Assembly: GCA_902806565.1 (NCBI GenBank)
Contig: CADCXA010000066.1
Location: forward strand, 682,001 to 746,000
Direction of reading: 5' to 3'
Source: Hypoxylon rubiginosum
Lineage: Eukaryota > Ascomycota > Sordariomycetes > Xylariales > Hypoxylaceae
DNA: 64,000 nt
Part shown: in pieces, positions 1 to 11,355 of the stretch
Position numbering within the stretch: position 1 is the stretch's first letter
How the letters are laid out: every line of letters begins with the position of its first letter
Notes under the pieces: model-generated
Databases searched by the model: none
What the model saw: only the letters and a program-made list of their open reading frames with translations
What the model was told of the DNA's origin: nothing
Made by a program: the position numbers and the translations under genes

Positions 1-2205
1 AGGACCTGAGGGAGCGGCACGAGCGCTACATCGAGGACCTCGTGCCGTCCGGCGAGCAGGAAGACGCGGACGACGACGCAGCGGTGTTATCGCCGTCGGT
101 CGGAGGACGGGCCTTCAGCTTCAACGACCTGTCGATGCCGACCCCGTCGCCGGCGGTAGCAGCAGCAGCAAGCAGCAGCAGTAGGAGTAGCACGGCGCCG
201 GCGCCGGCGAGCTCGCGGCCCGTGAGCAGCCTCGGCATCAAGCCGCAGTTCAACCTCGACTCGGCCGCGCGCCTGCTCGCGTCCTTCCGGGCCATGCTGC
301 CGCACTGCCCGTGCGTCGCGCTGCCCGAGGGAGACGCCGCCGACGTCCGGTCCATGGCCCGCGACGTGCCGTTCGTGCTGCTGGCCGTCCTGGCGGTGAC
401 GAGCTGCTCGGCCAGCCTGCAGAACCATAACCTGTACGACGAGGAGTTCCGGAAGATTTTGGGTTTGAAGTTCGTGGCCGGAGGGGAGAGGTCTCTCGAG
501 CTGCTACAGGGGTTGCTTATTTACTGCTCTTGGTGAGTTATATGTCTTCTTACGTCTTATGTGTCCCGCTCGCTAGTGGTCGTAATAATTCTAATAAGCG
601 ATATCTGTTGAACAGGTACCCGTTTCATCTCCGCCCAAAGAATAAGCAGTTGCTACAATATCTCCGCATGGCCGTGGACATGGTGCATGACCTAGAACTA
701 GATGAAGCAACAGACATGAATCTAGCAGCCGAACCGCCAGAGAGCAAACAGGCTAGGTTTCAGGGTATCCGAGCGTACCTCGCCTGCTTCTATATCCTTT
801 CAGTGTCAGTCAGCCTCATCTCCGCCCCCTTCGCCTTTGCCTAGCCGCTGACTTCTTCCTAAGACACTCATGGGGAATGTCTAAGCCTTCCAGTCTAGAC
901 TATACGCCATGGATGGCCAGGTGCTGCGATATCCTTGAGGCGTGCAGCGACCTCGAACAGGACCATGTCCTCGTGTGGCTCGTCCGCATACAGTACATCC
1001 AGCACGAGCTGTGGAAGCTCCACAGGGCTCGCAATAAAAGGCCCGACGCGAACGACCAGAACGAGCAGCACCGCCAGCTTCTCCGCATGGGCCTCGAGAC
1101 GCAGCTCCGAGACTTCCAAGCCGGGATTCCCGGCCATCTCTCTACGACACGTATGGTTTGCCTCCTCCTTTAACCTATCATCTGTCTTATAATTACCCAA
1201 TTTAAATCATTTTCTACTACTAACGGGATCACGTTTGACGCAGCGAGCATCTTGATAGCGTCCCTCTGCGTAGACGTGTACGTCTTGGCGGCGCCGCTGA
1301 TGCAGGCGACCCGCCCGCGCCGGGAAGAGAGCGGCGACCCGCCGACGGATTCGGCGGACCGGCTCCAGGCCGCCGCCTACACTGTCCGGGCCGTCCTCGA
1401 CTACGTCGCGAGCCTGCCCGGGGAGCAGCTGGGCCGCTTCTCCGGCCCCGACATGGCGCGCCTCATCGTGCTCGTCATCGTCGCGTACCGCCTCTCGTTC
1501 CCGGTGCCCACGTGCCCGGGCTTCGACCACGCCCGCGGCCGCCAGGTGCTGGAGCTCAGTGCGATTCTCGGCAGGATGTCGGCGACCGGCGAGGAAGAAA
1601 GCGACGGAGGCGTTGGCGCCGGTGTCAGCGCCGGTGCCGAGAAGGAAGCCGCCGGCGGTGGCAACAGCAGCAGGACGGGGAAGAGTGGCGCAGGTACGAG
1701 CAAGAAGAAGATTGACGTCGTGACCGCTATGCGCGTCGTCCTGGGGTCCGTCAAGGCCAAGTTCGACAGGAAGAGCGCCGAGCTCGAGGCCGCGGCCGCA
1801 GCCGCGGCGGAGGAGAGCAGCCGGAGGGCTCGCATGTGCCCTATGTTCGACGGCAGCCTCGACCAATATCTTCCTCTGTGGGAAGGACAGCAGCAGCAGC
1901 AAGGCGATAGTTCCTTCGCGGGCTCGTCGTCGTCGTACGCGACGTCCTCGCATAGCGGGAGCTCCTCGAAGGCGCCGATGATGACGGCGGCGGCGGGCTC
2001 GGTGCTACTCCCTTCCGCCGCGACGGTCGGTGGCGGCGGCTCGCTGTATCCGCAGCCGGCCGCGTCGAAGCCCGTGTTCCACGATTTGTGGGCGACTATG
2101 ACGTTGGGCTGGGCCACCGACGCGGATATGGGCTTGCAGCAGCAGATTGCTGGTACGGCGGGCGTGGGGGATGTGGGGGAGTATGGTGATCTTATGGGTT
2201 TATGA
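1..2205 (+). CDS. Fungal-specific Zn2Cys6-type transcription factor, 5' end cut by window edge
   Basis: The visible 655 residues come from exons <1-532, 616-804, 864-1150 and 1244-2205, with all three introns in consistent phase. The protein is a nuclear transcriptional regulator of the fungal_trans (PF04082-like) class: the segment after exon junction 1 reads YPFHLRPKNKQLLQYLRMA, followed by ACFYILS and YTPWM, which are typical of the middle homology region of these proteins. The DNA-binding Zn2Cys6 knot and start codon would lie upstream, off the window; the first residues (DLRERHERYIEDL) look like the charged coiled-coil linker that normally follows the zinc cluster. Ser/Ala-rich runs near the N-terminus and a Gln/Ser/Gly-rich C-terminal tail (after about base 1560) are low-complexity. 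Exons 1 and 4 are very GC-rich at third positions, exon 2 is not. Target genes cannot be deduced; the neighbouring genes are not an evident pathway. Confidence 0.85.
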
Positions 2206-2435
2206 GAGGATGGTGAGACAGCTTGATATACAGGACTACTTCAAAAAGGGGTATATATTATAGCGAGGAGGTACGTAAGAAACTTCTGTCGATAAGTATG
2301 TAGATGGTCCACTTGACTAAGATGATAGACTTGGGTTCTTATAAGAAATCTATCTGCCCATGATCTTGAAGAGGCCCCAAGAGTCTAAGAGTAACGGCCT
2401 TCAGTTGCTTCATTTACCGTCATAGCTTGCCTCCC

Positions 2436-5054
2436 TCATAGAATATCGACATAGTATGACCTTCCATCGACAGTAAAGTCTCCATCCTGGCCTTCCGATA
2501 AAACATATTTATATTCGTCCTTTGGATGCCTGATTGCATCAGTGAGCTCCTCTAAAGTAAAATTTTCAGGAATGGCCGAGAGCCATCGTAGCAGTTTTAT
2601 GGTGTATAGAACGCTCTCGTACACGGGCTCTGATAAAAAGACATCGAAAATATCCGTCCTGAAAGAAACTGTCTGAGGTTCTGGTCCCTTGAAGGTCTCT
2701 AACAGTTCTGTTTCGTCAATTCCTACTAGATGCTGCCATTCACCATGACCAAGCTTCTGCTCCCAAAAAACCAGCTTGGCCTCAGCAGTTTTCGCACCAG
2801 GGTTGCAACGTTCCTTGTAGTCCTGTATGTTGCGGACCATTAATGGCCACATGCTCGGTGGGATGCTAATCTGAAAGTAACGACCATCGACTTTTGGCTC
2901 ATACTTTGGGTCAAAATAAGATAGATAAACTTCTTTGAAAAGTGATATCAAAGGCGCTTTCCAGTCATCTAAGTTGATAAAAACTGACCCCAAAGACGCT
3001 CTCCAGTGGTATGACTTAATACACGTAGCAAACAATGGCAAGAGGATCCAGTAAACAAGGAATTTATTGGACATAACTGTCCCTTTCAGCGTCTCCTTGA
3101 AGAGGATACCCCTGGCAAAGACTGCATGTAGGATACCCATCTGGATCGGGCCATCCAGCTTGTCCCGACAATTTTCAATCACCGAGTGTGCTGTCCTCTC
3201 TTTCCCTAAGCTCCTGAGCGGTTCCTTGATTGGATTTGATGAAAAACTAGGATGTGATGGACCAAATAACACATGCAAACAAGTTGCAACCAGATGATAT
3301 TGCTTCTTATTTGGAAGAGGTATGGTACGTCGACCAGAGTCTAGATGCATATTTCCCCGCAGCACCAGAAAGATCACCACGTCCTTTCGCACTTGAAATA
3401 AGAATAGGCGATCACACATAGGGCGGACGAGTTTGTCGAGAGGCGACTTGCTGACTAGATATATGCTTGGTTCTTCAGATTGGTCGACTTGGAAGACGTG
3501 GTAGCCCCCGGATTCACTGTTTGAGCCATCGTGGATACGTACTGGTGCCCTTGGAAGAATAAACAGGTGCTCTAGGAGCAAGTTATATAAAGTTCCCGTA
3601 CGAGAGCATACGGACGCTCCATGGTTCCACAAATTCTTGTTCGGGGTCGAATGTTCATGGTCGGGAACAATAGCAACGAGCCTATCAAAACGCTTCTCGG
3701 AATGGGTTTTGATTAGCTCGACAAAGTATTTCAATTTAGGATTGGGCTGAGGAAGGTATTCCCAAGTTTCCATTGAATTCCACTGAGGGACCCATGAAGG
3801 AATTGAGCTCTGGTGGTGAACGCCAGTGGTGTGAAACAGAAACCAAGGGCTGTTTTCCCTCAAGAGACAGTGGGCAAAGAACCCAATCCAGAGGTGTTGA
3901 ATGGATAAAGAGTAATTAGGTCTCAACTGGGAACTGTGTTTATTCTCAGGGAGCAAACCTAATATACCGAACAAGCGATCTCTTGGGTCTGCGGATTGTG
4001 ATCTAGAGATGATTGCTAAAGCCTCGTAGGAGTCTGCTACTTGCAAGCGTTGCCGTGCCGCGTATTGTAGCCACGGGGTTGTGGTTTTTTTCCATTCCGA
4101 GAAATCATCCTGCATGGCCGAATCAACGTAGAAGTCTGTCTGTCCAATGCGAATGACCGCTCGTGGCGAGGATATTAGTTCCTGAATAACCCATATCCTA
4201 GTGAAGTATCGTTGCCTTAGGACTATCTCTAGGGACGCTGCGTCCATCGTGTGAAGGCCTCGACGAAGAGGGAACCGACTATCTAGTATCAGAGCAATGT
4301 GGGGTCCTAGGTATATAACAACCTTCGTACACTGTCTATATATTTGGGCCATCTTGGCAACCTGCGCTTCGCGCTCCTCGAAGTTTCTCTGGTTGATGCA
4401 GACAGCGTCGATCCAGATGAGCCGAACCCCCCTCGTCGGCCTCACGAAGCGAAGCAACTGCCAACAATTTTCAGTCTGTAGCAGGACATCCCAATACGGG
4501 CCAATGAAGATGGGACGGCAAGGGCGACTATCTCCTTCTTCACCGCCCCATGTATATGAGACTGTCTCGTATTCTGGATAGATGTCGTCCGAGTACGTTT
4601 CCAAGGTGGCATGTATAGGAGATTCCTTATCGGGGGTAATGCTTATGCATAGCAGTCGAAACTCGTCTAGCGCTAGGGTACTAGGGTATATTGTGGACTC
4701 GGTAGCATCCTGTTCGCAGTATTCGGCGCCGCCAATGTGCCGTAAAGGTTTGATTGAAGGGGACTCGGCATCTTCAGAGGGCGCTTGATTAACGTATGGT
4801 ACCGATTCAGGCCACCGGAGCTTCATATCGTGTGGAGGCTCGTCGGGTGGTGGTTGCGCGGTAGACATGTTCGACAGCTCATGTTGGGAGATAATATCTT
4901 CTAACGACGGCTTGCTGTGACATGCCTTGCAAAAAGGGATCGATCCTTCAACAACAATATCAGGATCCGTACATGATGGCTCATGCCAGCGACTCGAAGA
5001 GCCGCGAGAGCCAAAAGAGAGACAGTCCTCTGTCGAGTCTGCTTGAGTAGACAT
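2436..5054 (-). CDS. HET-domain protein (heterokaryon incompatibility), 872 aa
   Basis: A single-exon gene whose product carries a HET domain (PF06985 family) at roughly residues 162-310: YETVSYTWGG, then WIDAVCINQ, then FTRIWVIQEL, the three conserved blocks of the domain. HET proteins trigger vegetative (allorecognition) cell death when incompatible hyphae fuse, although most family members are untested. Ahead of the domain, residues 28-50 hold a Cys-rich patch (C28, C42, C45) with the pattern C..VVEGSIPFCKACHS, resembling a small zinc-binding module seen before some HET domains. The long C-terminal half (from about residue 420) has no domain I can name but includes the usual SWVPQW tryptophan motif after the HET core. 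Start is the ATG at 5054; the nearest gene downstream on the same strand is the regulator's 3' end in convergent orientation, 230 bp away. Confidence 0.9.
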   Translation of the reverse strand: MSTQADSTEDCLSFGSRGSSSRWHEPSCTDPDIVVEGSIPFCKACHSKPSLEDIISQHELSNMSTAQPPPDEPPHDMKLRWPESVPYVNQAPSEDAESPSIKPLRHIGGAEYCEQDATESTIYPSTLALDEFRLLCISITPDKESPIHATLETYSDDIYPEYETVSYTWGGEEGDSRPCRPIFIGPYWDVLLQTENCWQLLRFVRPTRGVRLIWIDAVCINQRNFEEREAQVAKMAQIYRQCTKVVIYLGPHIALILDSRFPLRRGLHTMDAASLEIVLRQRYFTRIWVIQELISSPRAVIRIGQTDFYVDSAMQDDFSEWKKTTTPWLQYAARQRLQVADSYEALAIISRSQSADPRDRLFGILGLLPENKHSSQLRPNYSLSIQHLWIGFFAHCLLRENSPWFLFHTTGVHHQSSIPSWVPQWNSMETWEYLPQPNPKLKYFVELIKTHSEKRFDRLVAIVPDHEHSTPNKNLWNHGASVCSRTGTLYNLLLEHLFILPRAPVRIHDGSNSESGGYHVFQVDQSEEPSIYLVSKSPLDKLVRPMCDRLFLFQVRKDVVIFLVLRGNMHLDSGRRTIPLPNKKQYHLVATCLHVLFGPSHPSFSSNPIKEPLRSLGKERTAHSVIENCRDKLDGPIQMGILHAVFARGILFKETLKGTVMSNKFLVYWILLPLFATCIKSYHWRASLGSVFINLDDWKAPLISLFKEVYLSYFDPKYEPKVDGRYFQISIPPSMWPLMVRNIQDYKERCNPGAKTAEAKLVFWEQKLGHGEWQHLVGIDETELLETFKGPEPQTVSFRTDIFDVFLSEPVYESVLYTIKLLRWLSAIPENFTLEELTDAIRHPKDEYKYVLSEGQDGDFTVDGRSYYVDIL

Positions 5055-5605
5055 GTCTACCGAGGTAATATTTCGAGGCTTGGATTAACAATTGTCGTTA
5101 TGTTGAGAAGCAAGTAACCCTCAGAAGACTGATCTGGATTAACTTGTAGTATTAATGAAGTCCGTCTGCAGCCCTACCCAACCCAATTGATTAATAGATA
5201 TACCCCCCTTCTCCTGCTTCAGTTTCGAAGGTGGGGTATACCTGAGAGCTGGAGATATGAAAGAATTCTGGTTAAATCGTTACTTGTTGACTTCACCCAA
5301 TCATGGGCCTATTATAAATCATGTACATGGAAGATCTTTCGTTTCGCCAATATCAGAACCCGCTAGAGACCGAGCTGTTGGGGGGCTCATACTAGTCCTG
5401 TCCACTGATGTCAACGCCGCCTAGTATGCAATATGTAAACGAAGAGCAAACCCTGAAATGTATCCTTATGCTCCACCCGAAAATGCAAGAAAATTGGTCA
5501 TATGCAACGAATGCCCTCTTCCTCGTGAGGTAACACTGCGTGGCGCAGCCTCGACATCGCCACCCCCATTCTTTTCCTCTTCTTCGCCTCACTAGGCGTT
5601 CTGCT
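5055..5605. other. Intergenic spacer between laccase 3' end and HET gene start
   Basis: This stretch should contain the laccase 3' UTR and the promoter of the HET gene, both on the minus strand. No open frame with coding character, RNA gene or repeat was seen. Confidence 0.5.
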
Positions 5606-7674
5606 CTACAGACCGCTGTCTATCTGATCCGGCATCGTCTGGTTCGTGAAGGCGGCCCACTCGCGGCAGGTCTGCCGGACGTCGTACGGGACGGCGAAGG
5701 GCCGGGACCGGAGCTGGTCGGGCCGGAACAGCATCTGCGAGAAGAAGCCGGCGGACGAGTGCCAGGCGACGTGGCAGTGCAGCGGCCAGACGCCCGGGTT
5801 CTTGCTGGTGTCGAACTGCACCACGATGTGGCCGCCGCCCGTGACCATCTGGATGTCGCGGCGCATCGGGTTCCGCGTGTCGAGCGCGGCCGAGTCGGCT
5901 TCCGAGTAGTTGCCCGGCCCGGCCGCCAGGACGTACATGTTGAGCCCGTGGGCGTGGATCGGATGAGCGCTGGGGCGGTCACCGTTAGAAGGGCTGCGCT
6001 TTGCGTGGAATGATATGGTATGATATATATATATATAAGGGAAGTTAAATAGGGGAGTTGAGACTTACCCAGGGCCTTGGTTGTTGACTATAATCCTAAC
6101 AGATGAGTTGGTGCCGTAGTTGATTACATTGGATTCCGGCTGGAATTGACCCTGGATCATATCGCGGGTTCTGAGAAGAGTCGGGTTGTTGTAATTGACC
6201 GTAGCAGTGACGCCCTGAATATTCTATGTGAGAAAATCGACATAAACCACGACAATACGAAGGGGTAAAACTCACACCAAATTTCCAGAGGAAGCTGTCG
6301 CTAGCGTTGCGAAAGCTGCCGACGTCCATGTGGTGCGTAAACGAGGGCTCGGGCAGAACCATGGGATAGTACGGTTTAGTGAGGGCGAGGTCGTCGTTCG
6401 CGCAAGTACCTGGATCTGGGACGTTCCACGGAGTGCTCTTTGGCATGGAATTCTCGTCGGCACCATCGTAGTAGATGGCGGCGAGAGCCAACGGCTGCAT
6501 GGCGGTGGAGCAGGATGTCAAATTAGCGCGCAACCAGAATGAAGATCCAGGCTTGTCGTGAGCATGGACGACAACATCTACACGTTGGCCCACACCCAAG
6601 GTGACGACTTGTGTGTCGTAGGGCTCGATCGACACGAAGTCGTTGGCTATGACCGTCATGTTATGTCCGTCGATCGATATTCGCTGTGTGCCCTCGGCTC
6701 CAGCGTTTATGAAGCGGAGACGATGGGCTTTTCCAGGTTGGAACTTGAACTTAGACAGGCCGGCGTTGTTTGTACAGGGAGTCTTGTCGCCCGCGGCCTT
6801 CGTCGAACAGTCGAAGTTCATCTTCCCATTAATCAAATTGTTGTCCGAATAAGTCTTACCAGCAAATCCGGGGGCCATAACCTCTTTGACGACCGTAAAG
6901 TAATCTTTATGCCACCAGTCTATTTTGCCTATTAGTATTCTGTGAAGGAAAGCAGTTGGGTCGACGCATACCATTGACCATAACCGGACCGATATCGACG
7001 TCGTACTCCACATTCCGCGGGCCATACACAACGATAGGGCCGTGAAGTCCACCAGCATACTGCGCTGAGTAGTGAGAATGGTACCATGACGAACCGTAGA
7101 GTTCGGCGCGGAATCGGTACGTAAAACTCTTTCCGGGAGCAATCGGACACTGGGAGACGCCGGGTACTCCGTCCATCCACGGGGTTCCAGTCTGTAGGAA
7201 GCCATGCCAGTGGATTGCCGTGCCCTCTGGCGGCTCGTCTTCGATAGAGTTGGTAACCTTCACCTCGATGTAATCACCCCAGTTTGCCTCGATTAGCGGG
7301 CCTGGGTACTGGCCGTTGACCAGTATCACCCGCTTTTCATATCCATCTGGAGCGATCACGCCCCGGCTAATATTAAAATCATATCTTCGAGTAACGATTG
7401 TGTGCGGCGCGTCGGTATAAGGATTGTATGTTTTCGCCAGCTGATTCCCCCACGGGCAATTCTTATATCCATCCCGTCCCCCATTGCTCATCATCCATAG
7501 TGGAAGAGTCGGAGCTACGACGGTGCCCCAAAAGGATTTTCTACAGGAGTTCGTTAGATATTTCAAGCCGACTCGACGCTCGGAAGCCCGATGAAACGGG
7601 TCTATGCCTTACCCGTTCTGTGCGCTTGATGAAAGCTCTCCCATCAAACTACAACATGACTGAAGAAACCCCAT
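5606..7674 (-). CDS. Ascomycete laccase (multicopper oxidase), 608 aa, five exons
   Basis: Exons, in transcription order: 7674-7613, 7540-6972, 6928-6276, 6223-6069, 5993-5606; the join is 1827 nt in frame. The enzyme oxidises phenolic substrates while reducing O2 to water, and is normally secreted or wall-bound. All four copper motifs are visible: HWHG, WYHSHY, HPIHAHG and the type-1 copper motif HCHVAWH. The protein ends in DSGL, the C-terminal plug that defines asco-laccases. The first exon is short (62 nt) and gives [14 protein letters not shown]; it is chosen because its donor GTAAGG and the acceptor CTGTAG with a CTAACG branch site join in phase, whereas the longer open frame starting at 7566 would need a non-standard beginning. 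The N-terminus is not a textbook signal peptide, although a hydrophobic segment follows ([11 protein letters not shown]). Internal introns are 43, 52 and 75 nt. Confidence 0.94.
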
Positions 7675-9373
7675 TATGAAGATACTAACGATCGGACGGC
7701 TTCAAACGAAGCCAGAATAATGAGAGAATGGACGTTACCAAACAGGACCGCTTTGCGGGAGCCACGAGCAACTATAGATGGATGGGTTGTTTACACGACT
7801 CGGACGGAAACGCCAGCTCACCACGTAGGTAGATTATATATTATCATCTGGAATGGAATGGTAGGCCGGCCATATAAGGGGTAGGTTGAGACACGAATAC
7901 GACAGAATGCATCCCTTATCCCTTCCTAGTACCTCTGCAGCTCTTTTATCAGCCTGGACAGGTTCATTCTCGTAGGGATTTCGGAATATTTGCTTGTACT
8001 ACTTTGAACAATGCATGGGCTCATCTGCTCACGCCATTCTCATAGTGGCTAGCATCTCCGCGCCCTCCATAGAAGGTATTCCAGGCCAGTAAGTGAGGCC
8101 ACATGAAGCCTGCTGGCAGCTCAAGTGCCACGAGAATGGCGCACGCCGCTCATGTGAGGCGACATGGAAGGCGCAGAAGGCTAATGCAATGAATTTGAGC
8201 CATTCAAAGTACCTCGCGTTCGTTGTTTGGCATTGGGAGGACATTTGACATGCCATCGAGGCCAAGTCGCGATATCGATGCATCATAGATGGAGCGGTCT
8301 ATCGGGATTTATCGATAGTCGCCCGGAAAGGTGTCTCAAGCCACGGCTTCTCACATCATACGTAGCACTTATCCAGTTACACGGATATTCCATCTGTACA
8401 GAACCGAGCTTAAGACATCCAAGCAAGTTCGGCAAATTGTTGCCATCCTTGTTCCCCGGTCATCGTATTCATTTCGATGACGATAATTGCATTCAATGGG
8501 ATCGGAATCTGCTACATGCAATGTCAACCCGAGTCCCCTACTCTAAAGCCGCGACGCGCTTACTTGCTGTGTGGGATTTGGACATCCGTAGAGTGATTGG
8601 ATTTTCAAAGGCCCGTTGCATGAGGGATGGAGTTGAAAAATATTACCATAAAAAGGGGTAGGATAGGTAGGAAAGTGTGGTGATCTACTCCTATAATGCT
8701 GGTCGTAGGGCAACCTAGCTTTTACCCACTTGCTTCTTCAAGGAATCCCTTGGCTTGGTCTGGCATCGACGGTCCGTTTTCGTTCCCTTTTCCTTCCCCT
8801 GAAAGCGTGGCTTGATGTGGCTGTCTCGGAGATTCGATGGGGCAGATCAACTTCACGAATGCTATTGAGTGAGACAACTTTTGAAGAAAAACGTGAACCG
8901 TGAACTGCACTAAATCGCACTCGCTCAGGAGAAGTTCCATTCAAATAACGTGTGAATCTAGTCGCCAGCCCCCTATATACTTCGTCCTCCAAAGGAATTG
9001 GACTTAATTGTCTGGCTGCTTGGCGTTAAGTTTGGGTGCGTTTACATAGGACGAGGTGTAGATCTGACCTTGATAGCTCTCTACCCTACGGCTCCTGGTT
9101 TATATACAGTTAATATAATACAAGGCCCTAGTCAACGCAGTACGTGTCGGAAGCCCTGGATAATACTCAAAATGAGATTAGGTTCGTAGCTCCTATCAAG
9201 CCTACCGCTGCTAGTGGGAGATGGGAGATGGATATAAATGATGAGTCGAGTTATCGTAGCTATTAGCCTGGTCCTCATACGGAACCGTAGGGCTTCATAG
9301 AAACCGAAGAGGTGAAATGCCGCGGGTATTACCAACTCAATATTTGCGGCTGCCACGTGGGAAGAATGATGAA
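7675..9373. other. Intergenic spacer, laccase promoter and MGR2 3' flank
   Basis: About 1.7 kb. It carries the laccase upstream region on the right-hand side of that gene and the 3' flank of the minus-strand MGR2 gene. Short open frames on both strands (for example 8227-8661 +) have no recognisable protein features or splice-site context, and I read them as chance frames. Confidence 0.5.
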
Positions 9374-9952
9374 TCATCGGCTTCGTGGCTGGTATGCACC
9401 CGATTTCGCAGGCATAATGAAGGGTCGTCGTTGCGCGCGAGCAAAGGCTTCGACCGCGATTGGCGAAGCATCGGTTCTGATGACACTACCGATAGACATG
9501 AAGAAACTGGTCGTGAGAGTCAGCTCGAGGACGTGGTGCGCCAACGCTAACGGTCCTTCAGCCTTTACTTACCCGAATGCAGCCCCTGAACCAAGCATGT
9601 ATTGACCCAACGTTCGCATTATACCGTTCGTGCCGGCGCCGTATCTGAATATGTTGGTAGCTCCTATCCGTTCGCTATCAGTCGCGCAAGCTTGCCACGA
9701 TCAAGGCAAGGACGAATCGTACCGTAAATGAAGCCGATGATGACGCCGACAGCTATAACAGACGTTAGGATTGGTATTGCCCCTTGAAATTCGTCCGATT
9801 TACGTACTTCCACCCATCATAGCACCCATCTTCACTTTTAATCAAGACAACGTTAGTAGCCTAACCGGGCGTATCGAATGTTCTGGGGAGAACCAACGTT
9901 TATCAACAGTGGAAGGGCCTTGCGGACCGCGGTTTGCTGGCATCGGCGGCAT
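9374..9952 (-). CDS. mgr2: MGR2/ROMO1 homologue, TIM23 translocase subunit, 111 aa, five exons
   Basis: Reconstructed exons in transcription order: 9952-9898, 9834-9808 (27 nt), 9752-9723 (30 nt), 9663-9573, 9506-9374; the join is 336 nt, in frame throughout. The product begins MPPMPANRGPQGPSTVDK and contains KMGAMMGGTVGVIIG, then IFRYGAGTNGIMRTLG and FFMSIGSVIRTD, the signature sequence of the MGR2/ROMO1 family. In yeast Mgr2 sits in the inner mitochondrial membrane and controls lateral release of preproteins from the TIM23 channel; the human homologue ROMO1 also affects mitochondrial morphology. Two Gly-rich transmembrane helices are visible (about residues 21-38 and 57-75). Introns are 44-66 nt with CTAAC branch sites; donor 1 (GTTGGT) is the weakest splice site. 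No long open frame marks this gene, so ORF-based callers would miss it. Confidence 0.93.
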
Positions 9953-11355
9953 TTTGAACTCGTCCCGGTTTTGTATATCGGGATTAAATCGTGGCGATCG
10001 TTCTCAAGACTTCCAAAAGCTTTGGCTAGCTACGTTCAAAGTACGAAGTGGTGAATTGAAGAATCGAGAATTGGATAGGTAGGTTATGTATTCTGCTGGC
10101 TAGTGGGACCACTGTTCCTCTGTTTCTGCTCTCGTCCGAGGGCTCTTGGAGACGATTTCATCTAATCAGCCGTTATAAACCCGGGTTTTCTATATTCTTG
10201 GCGCGGCTGAAAATCTAGCGATAGAGGGCTCTGGAGCCTTAAGACGGTTAGGTGCTTCCACGACAAAAAGGTCCGAGCGTCGGGTTAAAGAGCACGTGAT
10301 GTGGAGAGCTGGTACTACACCTTACGTATGCGGAAAGTACAAGTACATCGCTATTCGCACATGCCACATGCCACATGCCTTCAGCGGCTACCTAAGGTAC
10401 CTGAATACTCATAAACATTTCAAGTATCATATGAGTAATGGATGGAATTCATGGCTACATGTATATGGCAACGAAGATTTAATGTACATGTAATAATATA
10501 ATTAGGAAGAATCCAAGACCTAAGAAACATAATCGCAAAGCATGGTAAACTCATATACAGATAGAGGTACACGACTTCATTATGTACATCTATGTACATA
10601 TGTTACCTAATATCCGTTATATCTTGTACCCAATAAAAAAAAGTTGAAGAGCTGACTGGCAAAGCGCTTATTGGAGTAACTTGGTAGTAGCAGGTACCTA
10701 GTAGGGGTTTAGGCCAGATGCTACCTCCTACCTCTTACCTCCTCCTACCTCCTACCTAACGAGGTACTAGGTCGCAACCAACAACCCAGCAAGAGTACCT
10801 GAACAAGAACACCGGGGCAATGTAGGTACTAGGTACCAGGTACTAACTGAACCAACTGGAACCCACCTGGCAACTGAACCCGAACTTCGACTTTCAACGA
10901 CTCCTCTCACGTCGCCCAAAAGCACATATTTTTCAACCAAACACCGTCGTCGTCTCCCTATCAAATCGCATGGTATGTTTTCCAACTCTCTTTCTCTCTT
11001 GCCGCGATCGAATCACATTTAAAATCACCCTGTCACCCCCCCGGCGTACCCGCAAGCACCCAATAACAATCTAGTTCCTGTCGCCCTCACCTCGTGGACC
11101 CCCTTTAACTGATCGATTTTTTTTTTATCTCGCCGCAGACAACAGCATCAGCAAACGTTTCGGTTTTTGATCACTTCTGTATTATTCGACGAAGCCACTT
11201 TTGACCGACGACGTATTTTATCCTTGGGTGATTCCAGTCGCGTGTATGATCAGCAGAAGGGGTCCTCTACATTCCCCGGCTCGACTCCCCCGTTCCCCGC
11301 GGCTTCATCCACCGACTTTCTTTCCATCTCGTATTCCGTTGCGCCAGTCTTCCTC
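9953..11355. other. Divergent intergenic region and 5' leader of the FHA gene
   Basis: This 1.4 kb lies between the minus-strand MGR2 start and the plus-strand FHA gene start, so it holds both promoters. A CACGTG E-box occurs at about 10292 (340 bp upstream of MGR2). From 10715 to 10850 there are many copies of the TACCTCC / GGTACTAGGT type short repeats. A pyrimidine-rich block (10978-11000, CTCTCTTTCTCTCTTG) and a possible 5'-UTR intron (donor GTATGT near 10974, acceptor CGCAG near 11139) precede the FHA gene. A 219-nt minus frame at 10767-10985 is probably not coding. Confidence 0.5.

Noticed and set aside
8227..8661. 144-codon plus-strand frame in the laccase upstream spacer
   Set aside because: No domain, signal peptide, splice context or codon preference supports it; it overlaps promoter DNA.
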